This document shows, piece after piece, positions 24,084 to 32,925 of a stretch of 64,000 bases of DNA. The DNA is from Novosphingobium meiothermophilum (GTDB taxonomy: Bacteria > Pseudomonadota > Alphaproteobacteria > Sphingomonadales > Sphingomonadaceae): contig NZ_QGHL01000010.1 of assembly GCF_003171715.1 (NCBI RefSeq), positions 1-64,000 of the forward strand. The letters run 5' to 3'. Positions within the stretch are counted from its first letter, which is position 1. Every line of letters starts with the position of its first letter. Below the pieces are notes generated by a model. That model was not told where the DNA came from. It did not search any database and saw only the letters and a list, made by a program, of their open reading frames with translations. Made by a program: the position numbers and the translations under genes.

Positions 24084-25256
24084 TCAGCGCTCAATCGCAT
24101 CGCGCCAGCGCGCCAGCCGCTGAACCGCATCGGCCAGCATGGCCTCCGGTTTGCAGTGGCACAGGCGGGCGATATGGGTGGGGGCGGCATCGCCCTCCCA
24201 CAGCGCGGAAAGCGGGATCGTGGCAACGCCCGCTTCTTGCACGGCGCGCGCGGCGAAGCTGCGGTCATCCATCGGCACGCCCGATGCCGGAAGATCGATG
24301 CAGGCAAACCAGGTGGCCGCCCCCGGCAGCACGGCAAAGCCTTCGCGCGCCAGCCCTTCAAGCAGCGCAAGCCGGGTCTGCGCCCAGTGCGCGGTGCAGC
24401 CTTGCGCAATCTCCGGCCGTTCCAGCCCTTCGGCCACGGCCCATTGCAGCATCGGCGGGGTAGTGAAGGTCAGGAACTGGTGTGCGCGGCCGATCACCGC
24501 GGCAACATCGCGTGCGGCGACGATCCAGCCCACCTTCCACCCCGTTGCGCCAAAGATCTTGCCCGCCGAACCGATCTTCACCGCGCGCGCCGCCATGCCC
24601 GGCTGTGCAAGAAGCGAGGCGTGGCGCAGGCCATCGAAGCGCACGTTCTCCCACACCTCGTCGCAGATGGCGAAAAGATCGTGGCGCAGGCAAAGCTGCG
24701 CCAGCATGGCGAGATCGTCCGCGCTGGCCACGGTGCCCGTGGGGTTGAGCGGATCATTGAGCACGATGGCGCGAGTGCGGGCGGTGATGGCCGCCTCTAT
24801 CGCGGCGCGGCTATACCGCCAGTGCGGCGGCGCCAGCGGCACGAAGACCGGCACCCCGCCCGCACGGCGCACCAGCGGCGCATAGGCATCATAGGCCGGC
24901 GCAAACAGCAGCACTTCATCGCCCGGCTGAACCACGGCAAGGATCGCGGCCGCCACCGCCTCTGTCGCGCCGGAGGTGACGATGACGCTTTCGTCCGTCA
25001 TGTCCAGCCCCTGCGTGCGGGCATAGAAGGCGGCCACCGCACGACGCAGTTCGGGCAGGCCCGCCATGGGCGGATACTGGTGCGAGCGCTCCGCTCCGGC
25101 GCGCGCCAGCGCATCGATCAGCGCCGGTGGCGGCGGTCCATCAGGAAATCCCTGCCCCAGATTGATCGCCCCTGTCTTGCGCGCCAGCGCCGACATGTGC
25201 TCGAAGATCGTCACCGGCATTGCGGCGTAAAGCGGATTGAGGCGGGGTGCAGTCAT
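24084..25256 (-). CDS. Class I/II PLP-dependent aminotransferase
   Basis: A 390-residue fold-type I aminotransferase, close in layout to methionine aminotransferase YbdL and kynurenine aminotransferases. Motifs: INLGQGFPDGPPP at the start, VTSGATEAVAAAI, APAYDAY, NDPLNPTGTV (substrate/PLP contact Asn), ICDEVWENVRF (Asp for the pyridine nitrogen, about 199), and the Schiff-base lysine in SAGKIFGATGWKVGW (K233). It would transfer an amino group from an amino acid to a 2-oxo acid. It ends 5 bases from the stop of the preceding convergent gene. It diverges from the glutathione transferase gene across 113 bases. Confidence 0.88.
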   Translation of the reverse strand: MTAPRLNPLYAAMPVTIFEHMSALARKTGAINLGQGFPDGPPPPALIDALARAGAERSHQYPPMAGLPELRRAVAAFYARTQGLDMTDESVIVTSGATEAVAAAILAVVQPGDEVLLFAPAYDAYAPLVRRAGGVPVFVPLAPPHWRYSRAAIEAAITARTRAIVLNDPLNPTGTVASADDLAMLAQLCLRHDLFAICDEVWENVRFDGLRHASLLAQPGMAARAVKIGSAGKIFGATGWKVGWIVAARDVAAVIGRAHQFLTFTTPPMLQWAVAEGLERPEIAQGCTAHWAQTRLALLEGLAREGFAVLPGAATWFACIDLPASGVPMDDRSFAARAVQEAGVATIPLSALWEGDAAPTHIARLCHCKPEAMLADAVQRLARWRDAIER

Positions 25257-25369
25257 CGCGGCGGAGCCTAGCCGCGGGGCAGGGCGGCTTGCAATGCACG
25301 AGACGGGCGGTAACGTCCCCTGTCCGGAAAAGCCTCCGCGTCCGGCCCGTGCAAGGAGTGTTTCGTCCC

Positions 25370-26008
25370 GTGTCTCAAGAGCTTGTCCTGCATGGCTACT
25401 GGCGTTCCAGCGCATCTTGGCGCGTGCGCATCGCACTGGCGCTCAAAGGGCTGGCGTGGGACAGCGCCCCCCACGATCTGCGCACCGGCGAACAGCGCAC
25501 CGCCAGCTATCTGGCGCTCAATCCGCAAGGCGTGGTGCCTTCGCTTGTGGTGGACGGCGAAGTGCTGACCCAATCGATGGCGATCTGCGAATACCTTGAC
25601 GAGACGCACCCCGAACCGCCGCTGCTGCCCGGAACCGCGCTGGAACGCGCAAGGATCCGCGCCTTTGCCCAGGCCATTGCCTGCGAGATCCATCCCTTGC
25701 AGAACCTGCGGGTTCTGAAAATGGTGCGCGCGCTGGGGCAGGACGAAGCCGGGGTGAACCGCTGGGCCGCCGAAGTGATCGAACGCGGGCTTGAAGCCTG
25801 CGCCCAGCTTGTGGCCGGGCAGGACGGCCCCTATTGCTTCGGCGCGCAGGTCACGCTGGCCGATGTGCTGCTGGTGCCCCAGCTTGGCAATGCGCGGCGC
25901 TATGGCGCGCGCTTCGATTTCGGGCGCATTCCCGCCATCGAGGCAGCCTGCATGGAACTGCCCGCCTTTGCCGAAACCGCACCCGCGCGCCAGAGCGATG
26001 CGGATTGA
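25370..26008 (+). CDS. maiA: Maleylacetoacetate isomerase (zeta-class glutathione transferase)
   Basis: A 212-residue glutathione-dependent isomerase. The zeta-class signature is LHGYWRSSASWRVRIALALKG; the usual SSCxW cysteine is replaced by Ala (SSASW), as occurs in many bacterial relatives. NPQGVVPSLVVDG and QSMAICEYLDE form the glutathione site, and the C-terminal helical domain includes YCFGAQVTLADVLLVPQL. In tyrosine or homogentisate breakdown it turns maleylacetoacetate into fumarylacetoacetate; in sphingomonads it also handles related ring-cleavage products. The start is GTG 25370 after AAGGAGTG. No homogentisate dioxygenase is seen nearby, so pathway assignment is tentative. Confidence 0.82.
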   Translation: MSQELVLHGYWRSSASWRVRIALALKGLAWDSAPHDLRTGEQRTASYLALNPQGVVPSLVVDGEVLTQSMAICEYLDETHPEPPLLPGTALERARIRAFAQAIACEIHPLQNLRVLKMVRALGQDEAGVNRWAAEVIERGLEACAQLVAGQDGPYCFGAQVTLADVLLVPQLGNARRYGARFDFGRIPAIEAACMELPAFAETAPARQSDAD

Positions 26009-26090
26009 GAGGGCCGATTGATGGCGCCGATCGAGGCGCGCGGAGCGAGCGTGTTGCACAGGCATGCCCCAAGCGCCTAAAGCGCGCGCC

Positions 26091-27032
26091 ATGCAGACCA
26101 ATCAGCCCGTCACCGTGGCCGCGCTCTATCGTTTTGCGCCGGTTGCCGATCCTGCCGCCCTGCGCGATGCGCTGGAGGCGCTGTGCCGAAGCTGCGCGAT
26201 CAGGGGCACGTTGCTGGTGGCGCACGAAGGGGTGAACGGCACGATTGCAGGCCCCGGCAGCGGCATTGCCGATGTGGTGGGGTTCCTGCGCGCCCAGCCC
26301 GATTTTGCCGATCTTGACGTCAAGTATTCGGGCGCGGCCGCCATGCCTTTCTACCGCATGAAAGTGCGCGTGAAGCGCGAGATCGTGACGATGGGCCAGC
26401 CCGGCATCGATCCGCGCGCCAGCGTGGGCACCTATGTTGCCCCGCAGGACTGGAACGCGCTGATCGCCGATCCCGATACGATCGTGATCGACACCCGCAA
26501 CGATTACGAAGTGGCCGCAGGCACCTTCGAACGCGCGATCGACCCGCAGACGCGCACCTTCCGCGAGTTTCCCGAATGGTTCCGCCGCGAGCGCGAGCGC
26601 CTGCTGGGCGAGGGCAGGGCGCCAAGGGTGGCGATGTTCTGCACCGGCGGCATCCGCTGCGAGAAGTCCACCGCCTTTCTCAAGGCCGAAGGGGTGGAAG
26701 AGGTCTATCACCTCAAGGGCGGCATCCTGAAATATCTGGAAGAAGTGCCGCCTGACCAGAGCCTGTGGCGCGGCGAATGCTTCGTGTTCGACGAGCGCGT
26801 GACCGTGGGCCACGGGCTGGTGCAGGGCAGCCATGTGCTGTGCCGCGCCTGCCGCCGCCCGGTGAACGAGGAGGGCCGCGCCTCGCCGTTTTACGAGGAA
26901 GGCGTATCGTGTGCGGCCTGCCACGGCGAACGCACCGATGAACAGCGCGCCTCGGCACGCGAACGCCACAGGCAGGAACTGCTCGCCCGCGCACGGGGGC
27001 GGGCACATATCGGCGCGATACTGGAAAACTGA
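26091..27032 (+). CDS. trhO: tRNA uridine(34) hydroxylase, rhodanese family
   Basis: A 313-residue cytoplasmic enzyme of the TrhO/YceA family that hydroxylates uridine 34 of some tRNAs. The N-terminal domain carries [16 protein letters not shown] and [20 protein letters not shown] (wording close to the family's conserved KxR stretch). The rhodanese domain has [15 protein letters not shown] and the active loop [12 protein letters not shown] (C184, C190). The C-terminal part has two CxxC-like pairs (CRACRR, CAACHG) that suggest a metal or structural site. It is a housekeeping gene, unrelated to the surrounding catabolic functions. Confidence 0.9.
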   Translation: MQTNQPVTVAALYRFAPVADPAALRDALEALCRSCAIRGTLLVAHEGVNGTIAGPGSGIADVVGFLRAQPDFADLDVKYSGAAAMPFYRMKVRVKREIVTMGQPGIDPRASVGTYVAPQDWNALIADPDTIVIDTRNDYEVAAGTFERAIDPQTRTFREFPEWFRRERERLLGEGRAPRVAMFCTGGIRCEKSTAFLKAEGVEEVYHLKGGILKYLEEVPPDQSLWRGECFVFDERVTVGHGLVQGSHVLCRACRRPVNEEGRASPFYEEGVSCAACHGERTDEQRASARERHRQELLARARGRAHIGAILEN

Positions 27033-27080
27033 CGGCTCGAAGTCTGACAGCTCGAAGTCTGGCGGATCGAAGTCTGACGG
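27029..27080. repeat. 15-base tandem repeat, about 3.5 copies
   Basis: Units CTGACGGCTCGAAGT (27029-27043), CTGACAGCTCGAAGT (27044-27058) and CTGGCGGATCGAAGT (27059-27073) are followed by a partial CTGACGG (27074-27080). The array begins at the stop codon of trhO and fills part of the 173-base gap before the acyl-CoA dehydrogenase. Its unit length is a multiple of three and no stop interrupts it in the other frames. Confidence 0.8.
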
Positions 27081-27205
27081 CGGGGCAGCGCGCCACTTTT
27101 TGACAGATCGCGCCGCGCCCGCCATGCGTCCCCAGATGCGGGTTGATCGGCGTCTGAGGGCCTGCCAATCCCATGGTCGATTTCAGAGTACACGGAGACG
27201 TTTCG

Positions 27206-28390
27206 ATGGCGGGTATGGTGGCGTTCGACTGGGAGGACGCGCTGGGCCTTGACGGCCTGTTGAGCGATGACGAACGCATGATCCGCGATGCCGCGCGCGC
27301 CTTTGCTGCGGACCGGCTTGCCCCGCGCGTGGTCAGGGCCTTTGCCGAAGAGCATACCGATCCCGAAATCTTCCGCGAGATGGGTGAACAGGGCCTGCTG
27401 GGCGTGACCCTGCCCGCCGACTATGGCTGCGCGGGTGCGGGCTATGTGTCCTACGGGCTTGTCGCGCGCGAAGTGGAACGGATCGATTCGGGCTACCGTT
27501 CGATGATGAGCGTGCAATCCAGCCTCGTGATGTTCCCGATCCATGCCTATGGTTCGGAAGATCAGCGCCGCCGCTATCTGCCGAAACTGGCGAGCGGCGA
27601 ATGGATCGGCTGCTTCGGCCTGACCGAACCCGATGCCGGGTCCGACCCCGGCGGAATGCGCACCCACGCCCGCAAGGTTGATGGCGGCTATGTGCTCAGC
27701 GGGTCGAAGACGTGGATTTCCAACGCGCCCATTGCCGATGTGTTCGTCGTCTGGGCGAAGAGCGAGGCCCACGGCGGCGGCATTCGCGGCTTCGTGCTGG
27801 AAAAGGGCATGAAGGGCCTGTCCGCCCCGAAAATCGAAAACAAGGTTTCGCTGCGCGCCTCGATCACCGGCATGATCGTGATGGACGATGTGTTCGTGCC
27901 GGAAGAGGCGCTCCTGCCCAATGTGCAGGGGCTGAAAGGGCCGTTCGGCTGCCTCAACCGCGCGCGCTACGGCATATCGTGGGGGGCCATGGGCGCGGCC
28001 GAGTTCTGCTATCACGCGGCGCGGCAATATGGGCTGGATCGCCACCAGTTCGGCCGCCCGCTGGCCGCAACGCAGCTTTACCAGAAGAAGCTGGCCGACA
28101 TGCTGACCGAGATCACGCTGGGCCTTCACGCCTCGCTTCAGGTAGGCCGCCTGATGGATGCCGGAAAGTTCGCGCCCGAAATGATCTCGATCGTCAAGCG
28201 CAACAACGTGGGCAAGGCGCTGGATATCGCCCGCATGGCGCGCGACATGCACGGCGGCAACGGCATTTCGGGCGAATATCAGGTCATCCGCCACATGGTG
28301 AATCTTGAGACGGTGAACACCTATGAAGGCACGCACGATGTCCACGCGCTGATCCTGGGCCGCGCCATCACCGGTCTTGCCGCGTTCTGA
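27206..28390 (+). CDS. gcdH: Glutaryl-CoA dehydrogenase-like acyl-CoA dehydrogenase
   Basis: A 394-residue FAD enzyme of the acyl-CoA dehydrogenase family. The region [19 protein letters not shown] contains the Arg (R98) that in glutaryl-CoA dehydrogenases contacts the substrate carboxylate, and the catalytic base is in [16 protein letters not shown] (E374). Other family blocks: [62 protein letters not shown] and [14 protein letters not shown]. It would oxidise and decarboxylate glutaryl-CoA to crotonyl-CoA, a step in lysine, tryptophan or aromatic breakdown. ATG 27206 has GGAG about 9 bases upstream; an in-frame ATG at 27173 has no clear ribosome site. Confidence 0.9.
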   Translation: MAGMVAFDWEDALGLDGLLSDDERMIRDAARAFAADRLAPRVVRAFAEEHTDPEIFREMGEQGLLGVTLPADYGCAGAGYVSYGLVAREVERIDSGYRSMMSVQSSLVMFPIHAYGSEDQRRRYLPKLASGEWIGCFGLTEPDAGSDPGGMRTHARKVDGGYVLSGSKTWISNAPIADVFVVWAKSEAHGGGIRGFVLEKGMKGLSAPKIENKVSLRASITGMIVMDDVFVPEEALLPNVQGLKGPFGCLNRARYGISWGAMGAAEFCYHAARQYGLDRHQFGRPLAATQLYQKKLADMLTEITLGLHASLQVGRLMDAGKFAPEMISIVKRNNVGKALDIARMARDMHGGNGISGEYQVIRHMVNLETVNTYEGTHDVHALILGRAITGLAAF

Positions 28391-28399
28391 GGCCCTTCC

Positions 28400-28432
28400 G
28401 GCAGGCTGCATCGGCCCAGATGACAGCCTGCC
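28400..28432. terminator. Hairpin between convergent genes
   Basis: GGCAGGCTG (28400-28408) pairs perfectly with CAGCCTGCC (28424-28432) around a 15-base loop. It lies between the stops of gcdH (28390) and the class II aldolase (28451). There is no clear T run, so it is a candidate rather than a proven terminator. Confidence 0.45.
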
Positions 28433-28450
28433 CGATCAATCTGGCCCGGA

Positions 28451-29221
28451 TCATTCAAGAACGGCCGGATCGCGCCTGATCTCGCGGCGGGCCATGGCTT
28501 CCCACAGGAAGGGCATTCCCAGCGGGTCCGACATCTGCGCCACGCGCAGGCTTTCGGGATTGGTGATGGGCTGGCCATGGCCCAGCACTTCGACATGCCA
28601 AGCCAGACGGCAGCGATGTTCAAGCGTGATCGCCCGCAGGTGCGCCTGCCGCACATTGGCCGCAACGATGAAAACGCCGTGATTCTTGAGCAAGGCCCAC
28701 TTGCCCGCGCCAAGGGCTTCGGCTGCGGCGCGCGCCTCGCCTTCGCCGTCCACCGTTCCGGCATATTCATCGTAGAGCACCGGGTCTTCATCGACGTGGC
28801 CCGATGTCTGGTCATAGACCGCCGGGATGCGGCCCGCTGCCGACCAGACCGAACCCCAGCGCGAATGGTTGTGAATCACCACCGCCAGATCATGCCGCCG
28901 CTGGTGCACGGCAAGGTGCAGGCCGATGGCCGGGGTCACGTTCCATGCGCCTTCGATGACGCGGCCGGTGCCGTCCACGCGGATGATGTCGGATGCGGTC
29001 AGCTCGTCCCACGCCAGTTCCCACGGGTTGACAAAGTAGGTGCCATCGCCCGCCGCCAGCGTGATGTGCCCGGCGATGTGATCGTCATAGCCTTCGCGGT
29101 GCAGCGTGCGGCACAGGAGGGCAAGCTGCTGCTGCGCGGAAAGATCGGGCAGCAGGGGGTATCGGCCCGGCATGGGGGCCAGTTCGGCAAGCGTCGGGAT
29201 GCGGCGCGGGGTCATGTCCAT
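28451..29221 (-). CDS. Class II aldolase/adducin family protein
   Basis: A 256-residue protein of the zinc-dependent class II aldolase/adducin fold. The metal ligands appear as VVIHNHSRWG (two His) and a third His in HLRAITLEHRC; HITLAAGDGTYFVNPW at the front and LLKNHGVFIVAANV before the third His are family blocks. In this group enzymes cut or decarboxylate hydroxy-acyl sugars or aromatic keto acids. It is last in a three-gene operon, 36 bases after a COQ4-like gene and downstream of an AtuA-family gene, so it probably acts on a carbon-carbon bond late in that path. The substrate is not deducible. Confidence 0.8.
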   Translation of the reverse strand: MDMTPRRIPTLAELAPMPGRYPLLPDLSAQQQLALLCRTLHREGYDDHIAGHITLAAGDGTYFVNPWELAWDELTASDIIRVDGTGRVIEGAWNVTPAIGLHLAVHQRRHDLAVVIHNHSRWGSVWSAAGRIPAVYDQTSGHVDEDPVLYDEYAGTVDGEGEARAAAEALGAGKWALLKNHGVFIVAANVRQAHLRAITLEHRCRLAWHVEVLGHGQPITNPESLRVAQMSDPLGMPFLWEAMARREIRRDPAVLE

Positions 29222-29257
29222 GGGTCCGGTTCCTGATTTTGTGATGGCCTGTGATGC

Positions 29258-30064
29258 CTAGTTCCACTGCGCCGAGGCAGGGCCGGTATCGACGAACTCG
29301 GCCCCCTTGATGCCCAGCGCGGCGCGCGCCTCGTCGAGCGGCAGGTGGAACACGTCCTCGTAGCGCATCATGTGGATCGGCGCGGAAAGGCGGCCCACCC
29401 GCGCGCCGCGCTCCATCGCGTTCTGCGCGATCAGCCAGGTCTGCGGGTAGTGCAGCACCGCGCGGGTGATGATGCGGGTGGAACCAAGGATCGAGAACAC
29501 CGAAAGCTCGCCCGCCAGTTCGGGGCTGAGGTGCATGAACAGGTTGGTCAGCCGCATGTAATAGGGCACCAGTTCCCCGATGAAATCGAACCCGCCGCCG
29601 CCCACGATGTGTTCCAGATCGTGCGTCTGCCCGGCGCGCAGCTGGAAGTATTCGAAATCGTTGCGGGGGATGAAAGGCGGAACGATGTTCACTTCCATCC
29701 GGTGATCGGCAAGCTGCGCATGAAAGATGCCGCCCAGCGTTTCCGGACCATAGCGCGCCAGATCGTCCACCGTGTAGCTTGAGGAAAAGCCTTCGGAAAA
29801 CCACGCATCAAGCGCGGGATTCTTCGCCCGCTCGGCCGCGAAGAGGGCGTTGATACGGTCGATGTCCTGCACTTCGCGCAGGATCTGGACAAGCTGGATG
29901 GAATCCGAAGGTGTCGGCACATCAGGCCCGTTGCGGCGCAGAAGGTGCGTTGCCACCCAGTCGCGGATGCGCGCATCGTTGAGATAGCGCGACGAACTGA
30001 CCAGCACGCTGCTGGATGTTTCGATCTGGCGGATGCCCTGCATCAGATAGGCGTAATCGGCCAT
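29258..30064 (-). CDS. COQ4-like protein in a catabolic operon
   Basis: A 268-residue protein with the metal-site motif of COQ4: H148-D149-x2-H152 followed eleven residues later by E164 (THDLEHIVGG then FIGELVPYY), matching the HDxxHx11E pattern of eukaryotic COQ4. The all-helical nature and overall length agree with that family. COQ4 has been shown in other organisms to decarboxylate and hydroxylate the ring of ubiquinone precursors. Here it is sandwiched between an AtuA-family gene (33 bases upstream) and a class II aldolase, under a divergent Crp/Fnr regulator, which argues for a catabolic substrate rather than ubiquinone. That role is inference. Confidence 0.75.
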   Translation of the reverse strand: MADYAYLMQGIRQIETSSSVLVSSSRYLNDARIRDWVATHLLRRNGPDVPTPSDSIQLVQILREVQDIDRINALFAAERAKNPALDAWFSEGFSSSYTVDDLARYGPETLGGIFHAQLADHRMEVNIVPPFIPRNDFEYFQLRAGQTHDLEHIVGGGGFDFIGELVPYYMRLTNLFMHLSPELAGELSVFSILGSTRIITRAVLHYPQTWLIAQNAMERGARVGRLSAPIHMMRYEDVFHLPLDEARAALGIKGAEFVDTGPASAQWN

Positions 30065-30097
30065 GGCGGTTCTCCTGCGATAGTGGTGAAAGGGCGC

Positions 30098-31888
30098 TCA
30101 GTCTGCCGCGTCACGCAGCAGGGCGGGGTCGATCGGCACGGGAAAGCGCAGCAGCATCTGGGCCATGCCCTTGGCGGCAGGATCGAGCCGGGTGCTGGCA
30201 TTGATCCCTCCGGTCAGCGCATCGTGGACCACGAAGTTCAGCGCATGAAGGCCGGGCGCCTCGAAGCGTTCGACGCGCGGCGGCGCGCCATTGGGGCCAA
30301 GATGGCGATACCATTCGCTCACCGCCTCTGCACTCAGCGCGGCGCGCAGGGCCGGGAGATATTCCGGCCTGCGGGCAATCACCGCCACGTTGAACAGGTG
30401 CCCCTTGTCGCCGCTGCGGGCAAAGGCCAGCCGCACCAGATCGACCGTCACGCCCCTGCCTTCTGCCGGCGCTGACGGAGGAGGGGGGAGGGGAGAAGCG
30501 GGGGCCGCATCGGCCACCCCTGCCACGGCGGCAATCTCCTGCGTGACCCCGCCGCAGGTCACGCGCGCCATGACCGATTGCCGGTCGATCAGGCACAGGA
30601 AAATGCCTGTCAGCGGCATGACCGTGGTAGCCAGATTGATCGAGGTGCCCACCGCCATGCCCGAAATCGCGGCCCACTGCTCGCGCGCGAAAAGGTCGGC
30701 GCCGCGCTTGTCCGGATGATCGGCCACAAGCTTGGCAATCACCTCGCGCGCGCCGCCGGGCAGGGCGTGGGCGCCAAATCCCGCCTCTGCGCCGATCAGC
30801 ACCGCATCGGTCAGCGTGAAACCGGGCAAGCCCTGCATTTCCAGCAGACGGCGGGTGCGGGCAAAGATCGCCTCGGCCTGTCGCAGGGCCTTGGCGGGCG
30901 CTTCCTCGCCGATGACTGGCTGATAGGCCACCGCGCGCCAGCCGTTGTCGAAGGTGATGCACGCCTTGTAATCGGGCGTGGGCGGGCGGCCGCGCGCTCC
31001 GCTGACGCGCACGCGGTCAGGCCCGATCTGCTCCAGCCGCACCTGGCTGAAATCGCAGCGCACATCGGCCACGATATAGTTGGCCGGATCACTCACTTCA
31101 TAAAGGAGCTGTTCGGCCACCGTGCCGACCGAAACCAGACCGCCCGTGCCTGCGGGCTTGGTCAGCACCATGGTGCCATCGGCATGGCATTCGCCCACCG
31201 GATAGCCGATGTTCGCCCAGTCGGGCACGTCCTGCCAGTCCGTGAAAGTGCCGCCGGTCACTTGGGCGCCGCATTCCAGCAGGTGCCCGGCCAGCGTTCC
31301 GGCAGCCAGCAGGTCATATTCGTGCGCCTGCCAGCCGAATGCGTGGATCAGCGGCCCCAGCACGATGGCGCTGTCCACCACCCGGCCTGTCACCACGATA
31401 TCGGCCCCGGCATCAAGCGCAGCCGCAATCGGAAACGCGCCGAGATAGGCATTGGCGCTGATGATCCGGTCGGGCAAGGGCGCTCCGGTGAACATGTCCT
31501 GAAAGCCGCGGCCGCGCAGTTCCCCGATCCGGTCGCGCAGATCGTCGCCTTCCACGAAGGCCACCTTCAGGCCAAGCCCCGCCGCTGCGATCATCTTCTC
31601 CAGCGCGGCCGCCAGCCCGGCGGGATTGACGCCCCCCGCATTGGCCACGACCTTCACGCCCCGTTCGGCAATCTGCGCCAGATGGGGGCCGACATGCACG
31701 GTCAGGAAATCGGTGCCATACCCGGCGGCAGGATCGGCGGCCTGCATCCGGCCGAAAATGCCCATCGATCCCTCGGCAAGGTAATCGAACACCAGATAAT
31801 CGAGATTGCCGCCTTCCAGCAGTTGCGGCACCGACAGCGCCGTATCCGAAAAGGACGCTGTTGCCCCGCCAATCCTGATTGCCTTCAT
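30098..31888 (-). CDS. AtuA family (acyclic terpene utilisation) protein
   Basis: A 596-residue protein. Residues about 1-455 form the AtuA (former DUF1446) domain: RIGGATASFSDTALSVPQLL, YLVFDYLAEGSMGIFGRMQ, VVANAGGVNPAGLAAALEK, VTGRVVDSAIVLGPLIHAFG and VSVGTVAEQLLYEVSDPANY. After a proline-rich linker, a C-terminal domain (about 485-596) with RSGDKGHLFNVAVIARRPEY matches the ferredoxin-like AtuA partner domain that is fused in many homologues. AtuA is named from the citronellol/geraniol cluster of Pseudomonas; its reaction is not firmly known. ATG 31888 follows GGAG. It heads a leftward three-gene operon and is divergent from a Crp/Fnr-type regulator, its likely controller. Confidence 0.85.
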   Translation of the reverse strand: MKAIRIGGATASFSDTALSVPQLLEGGNLDYLVFDYLAEGSMGIFGRMQAADPAAGYGTDFLTVHVGPHLAQIAERGVKVVANAGGVNPAGLAAALEKMIAAAGLGLKVAFVEGDDLRDRIGELRGRGFQDMFTGAPLPDRIISANAYLGAFPIAAALDAGADIVVTGRVVDSAIVLGPLIHAFGWQAHEYDLLAAGTLAGHLLECGAQVTGGTFTDWQDVPDWANIGYPVGECHADGTMVLTKPAGTGGLVSVGTVAEQLLYEVSDPANYIVADVRCDFSQVRLEQIGPDRVRVSGARGRPPTPDYKACITFDNGWRAVAYQPVIGEEAPAKALRQAEAIFARTRRLLEMQGLPGFTLTDAVLIGAEAGFGAHALPGGAREVIAKLVADHPDKRGADLFAREQWAAISGMAVGTSINLATTVMPLTGIFLCLIDRQSVMARVTCGGVTQEIAAVAGVADAAPASPLPPPPSAPAEGRGVTVDLVRLAFARSGDKGHLFNVAVIARRPEYLPALRAALSAEAVSEWYRHLGPNGAPPRVERFEAPGLHALNFVVHDALTGGINASTRLDPAAKGMAQMLLRFPVPIDPALLRDAAD

Positions 31889-31942
31889 GCCATCCGCTCC
31901 GTCTTGCTGTTGGCAAGCGTAAATCCGGCACTGGCCGAAGAC

Positions 31943-31958
31943 TGTCACGTTCGTTACA
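31943..31958. promoter_or_regulatory. Near-palindrome in the AtuA/Crp-Fnr divergent promoter
   Basis: TGTCACGTTCGTTACA is a 16-base near-palindrome (TGTxACG, TT, CGTxACA; one mismatched pair). It lies 9 bases before the regulator start and 54 bases before AtuA. Crp/Fnr proteins bind TGT-rich dyads of this size, so autoregulation and control of the AtuA operon are plausible. Confidence 0.45.
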
Positions 31959-31967
31959 ATTGAAGGC

Positions 31968-32684
31968 ATGAAACCTGCCGATCACGCCCATGCGCTCGGT
32001 GTGCTGCGTCAGGCGCGCTGGCTGCAAGGATATGCGCCCACGCTTGCCGAAGCGCTGCTGGCCGAGGGCAGGCTGGTGCGCCGCGCGGCCGGAGAATGGG
32101 CCCAGGCCGAAGGCGATGACCGCGGCGGTCTGTTCGTGGTGATCGCGGGCGTGCTCCATTCCTATTGCGCAGCGCCCGGCGACCGCGAAGTGATGATCGG
32201 CCTTGCCGAAGCGGGCGCGGTGCTGGGCCATGCCACGCGCTTCAGCGGCGGCCCGCGTCTGGTCACGGCGGTCTGCGTTGAACCGTGCATTCTGCTGGAA
32301 CTGTCGGAGGCCGCGCTCGACCGTGTGGCGCAGCGGCAGGCCGAGATCTGGCGCGCCATTGCCGACTTCACCTATGCCAATATGCGCAGCGTTCTGCGCA
32401 TGGCCGCCGAGGTCATCTCGCTGCCGCCGCGCCAGCGCATTGCCGCCCGCCTGCTGGCCGCCGCGCAGGGGCGCCCGCCAGCCGCCACCGCGCATGGACC
32501 AATCGTGTTGCGCCTCAGCCAGGAACTGCTGGGAGAAATGACCGGCCTTTCGCGCAAGACCGTGAACCTTCATCTGGCCGCGCTTGAAATGCAGGGCATG
32601 ATCGCGGTCCGCTATGGCGCAATCGGCATCCTGCGGCCCGATGCCCTTGCCGAACTGGCCGATCACCGAACGCCTTCGGCCTGA
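31968..32684 (+). CDS. Crp/Fnr family transcription regulator
   Basis: A 238-residue regulator with an N-terminal cyclic-nucleotide-type beta-roll (LFVVIAGVLHSYCAAPGDRE, then MIGLAEAGAVLGHAT, about residues 50-90), a long dimerisation helix, and a C-terminal helix-turn-helix in QELLGEMTGLSRKTVNLHLA with a short wing RYGAIGILRP. The Fnr cysteine cluster is absent, so it does not sense oxygen through an iron-sulfur centre. It faces the AtuA-COQ4-aldolase operon across 79 bases and probably controls it. The ligand is unknown. Confidence 0.85.
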   Translation: MKPADHAHALGVLRQARWLQGYAPTLAEALLAEGRLVRRAAGEWAQAEGDDRGGLFVVIAGVLHSYCAAPGDREVMIGLAEAGAVLGHATRFSGGPRLVTAVCVEPCILLELSEAALDRVAQRQAEIWRAIADFTYANMRSVLRMAAEVISLPPRQRIAARLLAAAQGRPPAATAHGPIVLRLSQELLGEMTGLSRKTVNLHLAALEMQGMIAVRYGAIGILRPDALAELADHRTPSA

Positions 32685-32774
32685 AACCGCCCGTGCGGCT
32701 GTTTGCTTTAATACAGATAATAATAGTTATGTAAAATGCAAAGCCGGATACGTTGCCATCCGTTCTGCGTCGCA

Positions 32775-32802
32775 CAAAAAAAGGGCCGGCTTTCGCCGGC
32801 CC
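32775..32802 (-). terminator. Intrinsic terminator of the leftward sugar-acid operon
   Basis: GGGCCGGC (32783-32790) and GCCGGCCC (32795-32802) form an 8-base-pair stem with a 4-base loop. On the minus strand it exits into a run of eight T (32775-32782 are A). It lies 124 bases past the stop of the SDR gene at 32926. The rest of the 241-base gap 32685-32925 is AT-richer on its left side and shows nothing else I can name. Confidence 0.85.
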
Positions 32803-32925
32803 GGAAAAGTTTGGGAGAGGATGCCTGAAAGGCCTCTTGGATATGGGTCGCCCGCGTTCATGCTGCAAGTGCGAAACGCGAATCTGCACTTGCAGAATGT
32901 GCATCTTGCCATGCGCCGCGCACCT

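Noticed and set aside
27029-27080. CRISPR-like array
   Set aside because: Repeats are 15 bases with no spacers and no cas genes, so it is a plain tandem repeat.
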